17,540 bases of DNA. It comes from Desulfobacteraceae bacterium (GTDB lineage: Bacteria; Desulfobacterota; Desulfobacteria; Desulfobacterales; JAABSP01). Below, in pieces: positions 1 to 6,690 of the stretch. The stretch is taken from contig JAABTE010000015.1 in assembly GCA_011390035.1 (NCBI GenBank), forward strand, positions 1 to 17,540. The letters are read 5' to 3'. A program made the position numbers and the translations under genes. Positions within the stretch are counted from its first letter, which is position 1, and every line of letters begins with the position of its first letter. The notes beneath the pieces are model-generated. The model made no database searches. It had not been told where the DNA came from and was given only the letters and a program-made list of their open reading frames with translations.

Positions 1-3000
1 CACGGCCCTGTCCATCTTCGCCCGGATCGCCGGGGACCGGATCTGCGCCAAAAGCATCGAGGGAACCGTCAATCCGCTCCTTGATCATCCCCTCCATCGA
101 CCGGCGGCCGCCTATGTCCTGGCCTGGCTCCGGGTGGCCGGCGGCAACTCGGTGATCCCGCCCTGGGTGCGAAAACGGTTTCCCATCGTTGCGACGGCCT
201 TCAAGGCCATGCGGGACGCGCCCTGCGACGATTCCGGCTGCGCCTATTGCCGCCACACTCATGATCCGGTTGCCCAGCTCCGCAAATACTTCGGCTTCGA
301 AAGCTTCCGAAACCTGCCAAATGGAGCGCCCCTTCAGGCCAGGCTTGTCGCCAGGGGCATGGCAGACGCCCCATTGCTGGGCATTTTACCAACCGGATTC
401 GGCAAATCCCTCTGCTTTCAACTGCCGGCCCTGGTTCGCTATTACCGGCGCGGGCTGCTCACCGTGGTCATATCGCCCCTGCTTAGCCTGATGAAGGACC
501 AGCGGGAAAACCTGCGGCGGGCCACCGGCACCGAGGCGGTGGCCGCCATTTACAGCCTGCTCACCGGGCCGGAGCGGGGCGCGGCCCTGGACGGCGTGCG
601 GATGGGGGATGTGGGGCTGCTATATATCTCGCCGGAACAGCTTCGGAACCATTCGGTGCGGGAGGCACTCAAGCTTCGAGAAATCGGGGCGTGGGTGTTC
701 GACGAGGCCCACTGCCTGTCCAAGTGGGGCCATGACTTCCGGCCCGATTACCTGTATGCGTCGCGCTTCATCCGGGAATTCGCCGATGCCCAGGGAACCG
801 AGATTCCACCCGTTGTCTGCCTCACCGCCACGGCGAAAACCGATGTCATCGCCGAAATCATCCGTCATTTCAAGGACAGCCTGGGCCAGGACCTGATGCT
901 TTTCAAGGGCGGCCATGAGCGGGAGAATCTGCGATTTTCCGTCGAGGAGGTGACGGCGCACGGCAGAAACGAGCGCATCGCCGAGCTGCTGATGGAACGG
1001 CTCGGGGCCAATGGCGCCGGCGGCGGCAGCGCCATCGTCTATCGGGCCACGCGGCGCAAGACGGATGAGACCGCTGAATACCTGAAAAACGCGGGCCTGG
1101 GCGCGGAAGCCTACCACGCCGGCATGAGCCCGCCGGAAAAGCGGCGGGTCCAGGATGCCTTCTCGGCCGGGGAGATTCCCATTATCTGCGCCACCAACGC
1201 CTTTGGCATGGGCATCGACAAGCCGGATGTCCGGCTGGTGATCCACGCCGACATTCCCGGATCGCTGGAAAGTTACCTCCAGGAGGCCGGCCGCGCCGGC
1301 CGGGATATGGCGCCGGCCGAGTGCGTGCTGCTCCATGTGCCCGACGACATCGAAACCCAGTTCGGTCTGGCGGCCCTCGGCGAGATCCGGCAGAGGGACA
1401 TCCAGCAGATCCTGCGGGGCCTGCGGCGCCTGAAGCCGGACCGGAAGGGCGAGACGGTGATCACGGCGGGGGATCTGCTCCGGGACGATGCGGTGAACGT
1501 GAGCTTCGAAGATGAGCGGCGGGATGCCGATACAAGGGTGAAGATCGCCGTTTCCTGGCTGGAGCGGGCCGGATTCCTGGAACGCAACGAGAACCGGACG
1601 CGGGTGTTTCAGGGGAAGCCGCGCTTTCAATCCATGGATGAGGCCCGCCGGCGTCTGGACCGGCTGGACCTTTCGCCGGCCACACGGGGGGCATGGGAGT
1701 CGGTTCTGGAAGCCCTGTTCAACTGCGAGCCGGACGAGGGCGTCAGCGCGGACGAGCTGTTCCGGGATCTTTGCGGAGGAGGAGGAGGAAAGGCGGCGGG
1801 GGCGCTGAAGGATTCAAGATCGATCATGGAAACCCTCAACCAGATGGCCGAGGTCGGCCTGATCCGGCAGGGCATTCAGTTTACCGCCTATGTCCGCCCC
1901 AAGGGCAAAAACAGCGCCCGAACCCTCATGGGCCACGTCCGGAACACCGAAAAAGCGCTGCTGTCGGTCCTGCGGGAACTGCATCCCGACGATGATCCGG
2001 GGCAGAACGCCGAGCAATGGCTCCACCTGGGGCTGCGGGGCCTGGCGCAGCGGCTTCGGGATCGGGGAATCGAAGACGCCAACCCTGAGATCGTCAAAAG
2101 CCTGATGCGCTCCCTGGCCCGGGACGGCAGGGGATTGACCGGCGGCCGGCCCAGCATCGATTTCAGGCACAGATACCAGGATCAATGGCGGGTCCGGCTG
2201 CGAAAGTCCTGGAATGCCATCGAGGAAATCGCCCGGCGGCGCGAGGCCATCGCATCGATCCTTCTGGATGCCATTGTCGCAAAAGATCGCAGCGGTACCA
2301 CAGGAGAGATCCTGGTGGAATTCACCTCCGACGAGCTGGCCGAGGCCCTGCGGCGGGATCTGACAATTCATATCGAGCCTGAAAGGATGACCGCCGCCAT
2401 CGACCGGGGCCTGCTTTTTCTGCATGAGCAACGGGTGATCCTGCTGCAAAAGGGCCTGGCCGTCTTCCGCCAGGCCATGACCATCCGCATCCTGCCGGAG
2501 GCCAGGGGCCGGCGATATGCCAGGGGCGATTACGCCGCCCTTGGGCATCATTACGCGCAACGGCGCTTTCAGATTCATGTGATGGCCGAATACGCCCGGC
2601 TGGGCCTGGACCGCATTCGGGGTGCCCGGCGGATGGTGGCCGATTATTTTACCCTCAAAACCGACACCTTCATCCGCCGCTTTTTTCCGGACCGGCGAAA
2701 CCTGCTGGAGATGGCCACCAGCGAAACATCCTTCAAGGCCATCGTGGAGGCCCTGAAAAACCCGGTCCAGGAGGCCATCGTGGCCTCGGACCCGTCGGAA
2801 AGCCGGCTGATCCTGGCCGGCCCTGGATCGGGAAAGACAAGGGTGGTGGTTCACCGGTGCGCCTATCTGCTGCGGGTCCGGCGCGTCCCGGCGTCCGCCG
2901 TTCTGGTCCTGTGCTTCAACCGGGCAGCGGCCCTGGCCGTCCGAAGCCGCCTTCGGGCGCTGGTGGGGGATGATGCCGCCGGCGTCACCATCCTCACCTA

Positions 3001-4735
3001 TCACGCCCTGGCCATGCGCCTGACCGGAACCTCCATGGCCGCCCGGGCGGAGGCCGCGGCCGAATGCAAATCCTGTTCCAACAGGCCGGAGGCGATGGAG
3101 ACCCGCGCGAAACAACGGCTGGACGCGGTGATCCGGGACGCCACCGCCCTGCTGAGGGGCGAAAAAGCGCTGCCCGGCATCGCCCCGGACGAGACCCGGG
3201 ACCGGCTGATGGGCGGCTACGCCCATATCCTGGTGGACGAGTATCAGGACATCGACGGCGATCAGTACGACCTTCTGTCCGCCATGGCGGGCCGGACGCT
3301 GAATGACCCGGAGCAGAAGCTTTCCATCCTGGCCGTCGGGGACGACGATCAGTCCATCTACGGGTTCCGCAACGCCAATGTCACCTACATCCGTCGCTTT
3401 CAGGCCGATTACGCGGCAAAGGTGGACCATCTGGTGGAAAACTACCGTTCCACCGGCCATATCATCGCGGCCGCCAACAGCCTTATCGCCCTGAACGCCG
3501 ACCGGATGAAGACCGGCCGGGCCATCCGGGTGAACCGGCTTCGGGCGGCCGAACCGCCCGGCGGCGCATGGAGCCGGATCGACCCGATCCATCGGGGCAA
3601 GCCGGGCCGAATCGAGGTGGCGGACCCGGCCGGCCAGGCGGCGGCGCTGGTGGCGGAGATCCGAAGGCTGAAGCAAATCCGGCCGGATCTGGATGAGGCG
3701 GATATCGCAGTTCTGGCAAGAAACGGCATGGGCCACGAACCGCTCCGGGCCATCCGGGCGATGCTGGAGAAAAGCGGGATTCCCTTCAGCCTTCCCCTGG
3801 ATCGGGAGAACGGATTCGCCCTTCACCGGGTTCGGGAGATTGCAGAATTCATCGAGCTGTTATCGGAAATGGGAAAGGCCGTTCACAAGGCATCGGAGCT
3901 GATCAACCGGGTGCCCCTGGATCCGGACCCGCGAAATCCCTGGCCGGGCGAGATATTGCGGGCGCTGGAAGACTGGCGGGAGGAGACGGGGGACGCGCCG
4001 CTGCCGGTCCGATCAGCCATCGATTTTCTGTATGAGGCGATGGTGGAGCAGCGGCGGGAGCGGCGGCTGGGGCATGGGGTTCACCTGAGTACGGTCCACG
4101 GGGCCAAGGGCATGGAGTTCCGGCATGTCTTCATGCTGGACGGAGATTGGCGGGACAGGCTGGGAAAGCCGGAGATGGAAGAGGATCGCCGGCTATTTTA
4201 TGTGGGGATGACGCGGGCCATGGAGACGCTGACGCTGTTTCGCCGACGGGACTGCCGGAATCCGCATCTGGCGGGAATCGATCCGGATCATGTGATCGAT
4301 AGGAAGTCCCCCGCTCCGGGCGAGAGATTGGGGGCGCCGCCGCCTTATTATGACGTGCTGGGCCTGGGGCATCTGAACATCGGATACGCGGGGCGTTTTC
4401 CGGAAACCGACAGCATCCATTCGGCCCTCCGTCGGCTCAAGGCGGGCGATCCGCTTTATTTCCAGAACGGCGCCCGCGCCATCCGGCTGGCGGGGGCGGA
4501 TGGGGTGGCGGTGGCCTGCCTGTCCCGAAACGCCCGGGAGGAGTGGCAGGATCGGATAGAGGGCGTGGAGCGAGCGGTAGTTCTGGGGATGGTGCGCCGG
4601 TATGCGTCGGACGGAGGGCCTGATTTTCGGGGGCATTGCCGATGCCGGCAATGGGAGGTGCCGATCGTGGAGGTGGTGGGGCGCATGCGGGACATCCCTC
4701 AGCAGGGCATGTCCCGCCCCTTGCAAATATTCTGA
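1..4735 (+). CDS. RecQ-UvrD fusion DNA helicase (5' partial)
   Basis: Large two-motor DNA helicase. The frame is open from base 2, so the GTG at 134 is probably internal and the true N-terminus is upstream. Numbering from that GTG: a RecQ-like SF2 half carries motif 0 around FGFESFR (53-59), Walker A PTGFGKS (86-92), DEAH (190-193), TATA (231-234), FGMGIDKPDVR (357-367) and QEAGRAGRD (383-391). A UvrD/Rep SF1 half carries GPGSGKT (896-902), DEYQD (1035-1039), DDDQSIYG (1070-1077), TVHGAKG (1320-1326) and RRLFYVGMTRA (1352-1362). All main ATPase motifs of both motors look intact. A Cys cluster, C31-x4-C36-x2-C39, precedes the RecQ motor and another pair lies near residues 977-980; metal binding is possible. 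RecQ-family enzymes unwind DNA 3'-5'; pairing with an SF1 motor suggests repair, recombination or defence. Related long proteins can carry an N-terminal exonuclease, which cannot be seen here. Confidence 0.93.
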   Translation, partial: TALSIFARIAGDRICAKSIEGTVNPLLDHPLHRPAAAYVLAWLRVAGGNSVIPPWVRKRFPIVATAFKAMRDAPCDDSGCAYCRHTHDPVAQLRKYFGFESFRNLPNGAPLQARLVARGMADAPLLGILPTGFGKSLCFQLPALVRYYRRGLLTVVISPLLSLMKDQRENLRRATGTEAVAAIYSLLTGPERGAALDGVRMGDVGLLYISPEQLRNHSVREALKLREIGAWVFDEAHCLSKWGHDFRPDYLYASRFIREFADAQGTEIPPVVCLTATAKTDVIAEIIRHFKDSLGQDLMLFKGGHERENLRFSVEEVTAHGRNERIAELLMERLGANGAGGGSAIVYRATRRKTDETAEYLKNAGLGAEAYHAGMSPPEKRRVQDAFSAGEIPIICATNAFGMGIDKPDVRLVIHADIPGSLESYLQEAGRAGRDMAPAECVLLHVPDDIETQFGLAALGEIRQRDIQQILRGLRRLKPDRKGETVITAGDLLRDDAVNVSFEDERRDADTRVKIAVSWLERAGFLERNENRTRVFQGKPRFQSMDEARRRLDRLDLSPATRGAWESVLEALFNCEPDEGVSADELFRDLCGGGGGKAAGALKDSRSIMETLNQMAEVGLIRQGIQFTAYVRPKGKNSARTLMGHVRNTEKALLSVLRELHPDDDPGQNAEQWLHLGLRGLAQRLRDRGIEDANPEIVKSLMRSLARDGRGLTGGRPSIDFRHRYQDQWRVRLRKSWNAIEEIARRREAIASILLDAIVAKDRSGTTGEILVEFTSDELAEALRRDLTIHIEPERMTAAIDRGLLFLHEQRVILLQKGLAVFRQAMTIRILPEARGRRYARGDYAALGHHYAQRRFQIHVMAEYARLGLDRIRGARRMVADYFTLKTDTFIRRFFPDRRNLLEMATSETSFKAIVEALKNPVQEAIVASDPSESRLILAGPGSGKTRVVVHRCAYLLRVRRVPASAVLVLCFNRAAALAVRSRLRALVGDDAAGVTILTYHALAMRLTGTSMAARAEAAAECKSCSNRPEAMETRAKQRLDAVIRDATALLRGEKALPGIAPDETRDRLMGGYAHILVDEYQDIDGDQYDLLSAMAGRTLNDPEQKLSILAVGDDDQSIYGFRNANVTYIRRFQADYAAKVDHLVENYRSTGHIIAAANSLIALNADRMKTGRAIRVNRLRAAEPPGGAWSRIDPIHRGKPGRIEVADPAGQAAALVAEIRRLKQIRPDLDEADIAVLARNGMGHEPLRAIRAMLEKSGIPFSLPLDRENGFALHRVREIAEFIELLSEMGKAVHKASELINRVPLDPDPRNPWPGEILRALEDWREETGDAPLPVRSAIDFLYEAMVEQRRERRLGHGVHLSTVHGAKGMEFRHVFMLDGDWRDRLGKPEMEEDRRLFYVGMTRAMETLTLFRRRDCRNPHLAGIDPDHVIDRKSPAPGERLGAPPPYYDVLGLGHLNIGYAGRFPETDSIHSALRRLKAGDPLYFQNGARAIRLAGADGVAVACLSRNAREEWQDRIEGVERAVVLGMVRRYASDGGPDFRGHCRCRQWEVPIVEVVGRMRDIPQQGMSRPLQIF
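4687..4717. other. Hairpin at the helicase/higA convergent junction
   Basis: GCGGGACAT (4687-4695) pairs perfectly with ATGTCCCGC (4709-4717). Inside it CCCT (4696-4699) pairs with AGGG (4704-4707) around a CAGC loop, with one bulged C. The hairpin lies inside both converging coding regions and covers the higA stop codon. No T-run follows on either strand, so it is not a typical intrinsic terminator; it might still pause polymerase or protect the two converging 3' ends. Confidence 0.55.
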
Positions 4736-5001
4736 ACGCCTTCCCAGCCGCCCGCCGTATTCATGGCATTCCATAGATCATGCTTTCTTTGAAGATTCAG
4801 CCATAGATCCGGCGTGGTTCCCAAAGCCCGCGAAAGCCTCAGCGCCATTTCGGGAGTAACAGCCTTTCTCTCATTTACAATGGCGGATACCGCCTTCCGC
4901 GACACGCATAGCGCCTTTGCCAGGCCCGTAATAGTTAAATCCAAAGGATTTAAATACATATTCCGCAATATGCGCCCTGGATGCGCAGGTTTTCTTGTCA
5001 T
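4699..5001 (-). CDS. higA: HigA-family antitoxin (XRE-type HTH)
   Basis: Antitoxin and probable autorepressor of the adjacent HigB toxin. The N-terminus TRKPAHPGRIL matches the HigA/VapI-type start, followed by a helix-turn-helix covering roughly TGLAKALCVSRKAVSAIV and the typical tail with ALGTTPDLWLNLQ. About 100 residues is the normal family length. Three ATG codons occur in a row (5007, 5004, 5001 on the minus strand). The third is preferred because AGGA then sits about 7 nt upstream; the 5007 start adds only two Met. It lies downstream of higB across a 77-83 bp gap. Its last codons overlap the 3' end of the helicase gene on the other strand by 37 bp. Local base composition is more AT-rich than the flanking genes, consistent with horizontal acquisition. 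Confidence 0.9.
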   Translation of the reverse strand: MTRKPAHPGRILRNMYLNPLDLTITGLAKALCVSRKAVSAIVNERKAVTPEMALRLSRALGTTPDLWLNLQRKHDLWNAMNTAGGWEGVQNICKGRDMPC

Positions 5002-5050
5002 CATCATTTCCTAATATTCCGCTATCGGTAAAAAATAATTCCCTCACATT

Positions 5051-5078
5051 GCGCTTGCCCGTGGTGTCGGGCAGGCGC
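5051..5078 (-). promoter_or_regulatory. Hairpin between higB and higA
   Basis: Two 11-bp arms (5051-5061 and 5068-5078) enclose a 6-nt loop. On the minus-strand transcript the stem has a single C-A mismatch; on the plus strand that position is a G-T wobble. The nearest T-run on the minus strand (ATTATTTTTT) begins about 14 nt beyond the hairpin, too far for a standard terminator. It may be an mRNA processing or stability element between toxin and antitoxin cistrons. Confidence 0.45.
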
Positions 5079-5084
5079 TTGGCT

Positions 5085-5363
5085 TCAGTGATAGTTGAGA
5101 TAATCGATCAAATACGCATCTCCATCCATGAATTTAAAAGTGATCCGCCACGCTCCCGATACCTTGACCGCCCATATATCAGCTTTTCGAGGCTTGAGTG
5201 GATGCAGGCCCGACCCTGGAAAATTCACGTCCTCAATAGTTGACGCCGCATCGATTAAATCTAAAATATCGCCAATTTTGTCGGCATGCTTTGCTTGAAT
5301 ACCTTTCATGCTCTCATTATAATAGTATTCTTGAAGTCCCTTGTGCTTAAAAGACCTGATCAA
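5085..5363 (-). CDS. higB: HigB/RelE-superfamily toxin (plasmid maintenance killer)
   Basis: 92-residue toxin. The sequence IRSFKHKGLQEYYY at the N-terminus, HADKIGDILDLID, FPGSGLHPLKP, and the end WAVKVSGAWRITFKF...AYLIDYLNYH follow the HigB (RelE-fold) pattern; known family members are mRNA interferases acting at the ribosome. The start is fixed: a TGA stop lies immediately upstream in frame, so translation begins at TTG 5363, preceded by a Shine-Dalgarno AAGGGAG (5372-5378) at 8-nt spacing. The next ATG would remove 18 conserved residues. Toxin precedes antitoxin, the usual higBA order. A 9-codon leader ORF ends on the toxin's start codon. Expression is probably repressed by HigA or HigBA at the palindrome 5435-5455. 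Confidence 0.9.
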   Translation of the reverse strand: MIRSFKHKGLQEYYYNESMKGIQAKHADKIGDILDLIDAASTIEDVNFPGSGLHPLKPRKADIWAVKVSGAWRITFKFMDGDAYLIDYLNYH

Positions 5364-5389
5364 TCAGCGAACTCCCTTACAAAAAGCAT
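5360..5389 (-). CDS. 9-codon leader peptide ORF upstream of higB
   Basis: Reading MLFVREFAD then TGA. It has a near-ideal ribosome site, AAGGAGG at 5396-5402, 6 nt before an ATG. Its TGA stop (5362-5360) overlaps the TTG start of higB (5363-5361), giving a TTGA overlap, and the toxin's own AAGGGAG lies within the leader codons. This arrangement suggests translational coupling or limitation of toxin synthesis. Whether the peptide has any function of its own is unknown. Confidence 0.55.
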   Translation of the reverse strand: MLFVREFAD

Positions 5390-5434
5390 GAAACACCTCC
5401 TTCTTGTGATGCATTATTCCGCTATTGATTTTTT

Positions 5435-5455
5435 TTGTAACCCCTACGGTTACAA
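5435..5455. promoter_or_regulatory. Probable HigA operator
   Basis: A perfect palindrome, TTGTAACC-N5-GGTTACAA, covers the predicted transcription start just downstream of the higBA -10 box. The GTAAC-N-GTTAC style is consistent with binding sites of HigA-like XRE repressors, and the position would block initiation. Binding by this HigA is inferred. Confidence 0.75.
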
Positions 5456-5460
5456 TATGC

Positions 5461-5489
5461 AAGATACCATCAAAGACCTGTGTTGTCAA
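5461..5489 (-). promoter_or_regulatory. higBA sigma70 promoter
   Basis: On the minus strand: -35 TTGACA (5489-5484), 17-bp spacer, -10 TATCTT (5466-5461). The predicted start near 5454 falls in the palindromic operator. No other convincing promoter is seen between here and the plus-strand gene at 5657. Confidence 0.8.
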
Positions 5490-5656
5490 GATAAAATCCT
5501 CGAGAAAACCGCAAGGACAGGATCTTTTAATCATGAGGCGGACAATCGCAAGCATGGATAGAAAGCGAAAGACAAATCGTTTGAAAAGAGCTTGCCATGA
5601 AGCGCCGTACATGGAAAAATGGCTTCGGAAGCACAACGCATGAAGAGGCATATCGC

Positions 5657-6496
5657 ATGAAACTGTTCGTCAATTCCGAAACCGGCCCGCTTCAAGCCGT
5701 TCTGATGGGTCACATGGATCGATACGAGCCGGGACCGCCCCTCAACAGCGTTCAACGTCATTATTTCGCCAAGGGGCCGCCCCGAAAGGATCTGCTGTTG
5801 GCCCAATACGAGGGGCTGGCCGAAACCCTGGCTCGGCATGGTGTTCGGGTTTACCGGTATGATCCCGCCCCGGACAATCTGAACCGGCCCTTTGCCCGGG
5901 ACGCGGTGGTGGTGATGGGGAGCGCGGCCATTCGCCTGGCCATGAAGAACCGGGCGGGGCCGCTGCTTCCGGCCTTATGGCGGGATCTTTCCCATGAGCC
6001 CGTCGAGGTGGATCGGGGCGTTTTGGAAGGCGGGGACATCCTTCAGGATGAGAATGAGGTGTTCGTGGGAATCGGCGAACGCTCGAATTCGGACGGTTTG
6101 GCATGGCTGACGGAATGGATGGGAGACCGGCGAAGGGTGACGCCGATCCATCTGGCGCCGGGCATTCTGCATCTGGATGTGGTCTTCAATCCGGTGGGGC
6201 GGGACGCGGCCCTGATCTATCCGCCGGGCATCCGGCCGGAATCTCTGGCGGAACTGGAGCGGCGGTATCGGCTGCTGCCGGTGACGGCCGAGGAGCAGTT
6301 CGGTCTCGGGGTCAACCTGCTGTCCCTGAGTCCTGAAAAGGTGATTTCCCTGAAGGGCATGGACCGGATCAATCGGCTGCTGGTCGGGGAAGGCATTGAG
6401 GTCGTGAGGGTGGTTTATGACGAGGTGGTCAAGCTGGGTGGTGGTTTCCGATGCTCCACCGTGGCGCTGGCGCGGAAACCGTTCTGCCCCCTCTGA
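5657..6496 (+). CDS. Amidinotransferase / dimethylargininase-fold guanidine-modifying enzyme
   Basis: 279-residue member of the pentein (guanidine-modifying) superfamily, which includes dimethylarginine dimethylaminohydrolase, arginine deiminase and amidinotransferases. Visible signatures: N-terminal SETGPLQAVLMG; PFARDAVVVMG with R81-D82; LEGGDI (123-128) with the acidic substrate-binding residues; GILHLDVVF with catalytic His172; and near the C-terminus GGGFRCST with the nucleophile Cys266. A Cys-His-acid set is therefore complete. Start chosen at ATG 5657 because the homologous fold begins there and GAAGAGG lies upstream; the frame also allows ATG 5597, which would add 20 residues without family character. 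The gene stands alone: divergent from higBA and convergent with the operon ending at 6691. The exact substrate (methylarginine, arginine or another guanidine) cannot be read from the sequence. Confidence 0.85.
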   Translation: MKLFVNSETGPLQAVLMGHMDRYEPGPPLNSVQRHYFAKGPPRKDLLLAQYEGLAETLARHGVRVYRYDPAPDNLNRPFARDAVVVMGSAAIRLAMKNRAGPLLPALWRDLSHEPVEVDRGVLEGGDILQDENEVFVGIGERSNSDGLAWLTEWMGDRRRVTPIHLAPGILHLDVVFNPVGRDAALIYPPGIRPESLAELERRYRLLPVTAEEQFGLGVNLLSLSPEKVISLKGMDRINRLLVGEGIEVVRVVYDEVVKLGGGFRCSTVALARKPFCPL

Positions 6497-6500
6497 AGAT

Positions 6501-6644
6501 TTGACCCTGTATGACCCTGTATGACCCTGTATGACCCTGTACGACTCTGTATGACCCTGTACGACTCTGTATGACTCTGTATGACTCTGCATGACCTGGC
6601 ATGACCCGGCATGACCCGGCATGACCCGGCATGACCCGGCATGA
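6501..6644. repeat. 10-bp tandem repeat array (14 full units plus 4 bp)
   Basis: Units are exactly 10 bp. Units 1-4 are ATGACCCTGT (the first begins TT). Units 5-9 alternate C/T variants such as ACGACTCTGT and ATGACTCTGT. Unit 10, ATGACCTGGC, is intermediate, and units 11-14 are identical ATGACCCGGC, with a final ATGA. The array starts 4 bp after the amidinotransferase stop and sits between two converging genes. The period is near one helical turn and is not a multiple of three. No spacers are present, so it is not CRISPR. Confidence 0.97.
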
Positions 6645-6669
6645 ATCAGTCCGGAACCGGCCTGATGGT

Positions 6670-6688
6670 GCCGCCGACCCGAGGCGGC
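6670..6688 (+). terminator. Weak hairpin between converging genes
   Basis: GCCGCC (6670-6675) pairs with GGCGGC (6683-6688) around a 7-nt loop and is followed by TTT on the plus strand. It is the only terminator-like structure seen after the amidinotransferase gene. The stem is short and the T-run is poor. Confidence 0.3.
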
Positions 6689-6690
6689 TT

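Noticed and set aside
1814..3826. 670-residue open frame on the minus strand
   Set aside because: It lies wholly antisense to the helicase, whose motifs are unmistakable; long shadow frames are common in GC-rich genes and this one has no recognisable domain.
5051..5078. Intrinsic terminator between higB and higA
   Set aside because: The T-run is well separated from the stem and the stem has a mismatch on the transcribed strand; kept only as a possible regulatory hairpin.
5364..5651. 95-residue minus-strand frame upstream of higB
   Set aside because: It runs through the higBA promoter and operator, is Cys/Phe-rich without domain character, and overlaps the divergent enzyme's leader.
6501..6644. 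CRISPR-like array
   Set aside because: Units are 10 bp and directly adjacent with no spacers; no cas genes are present.
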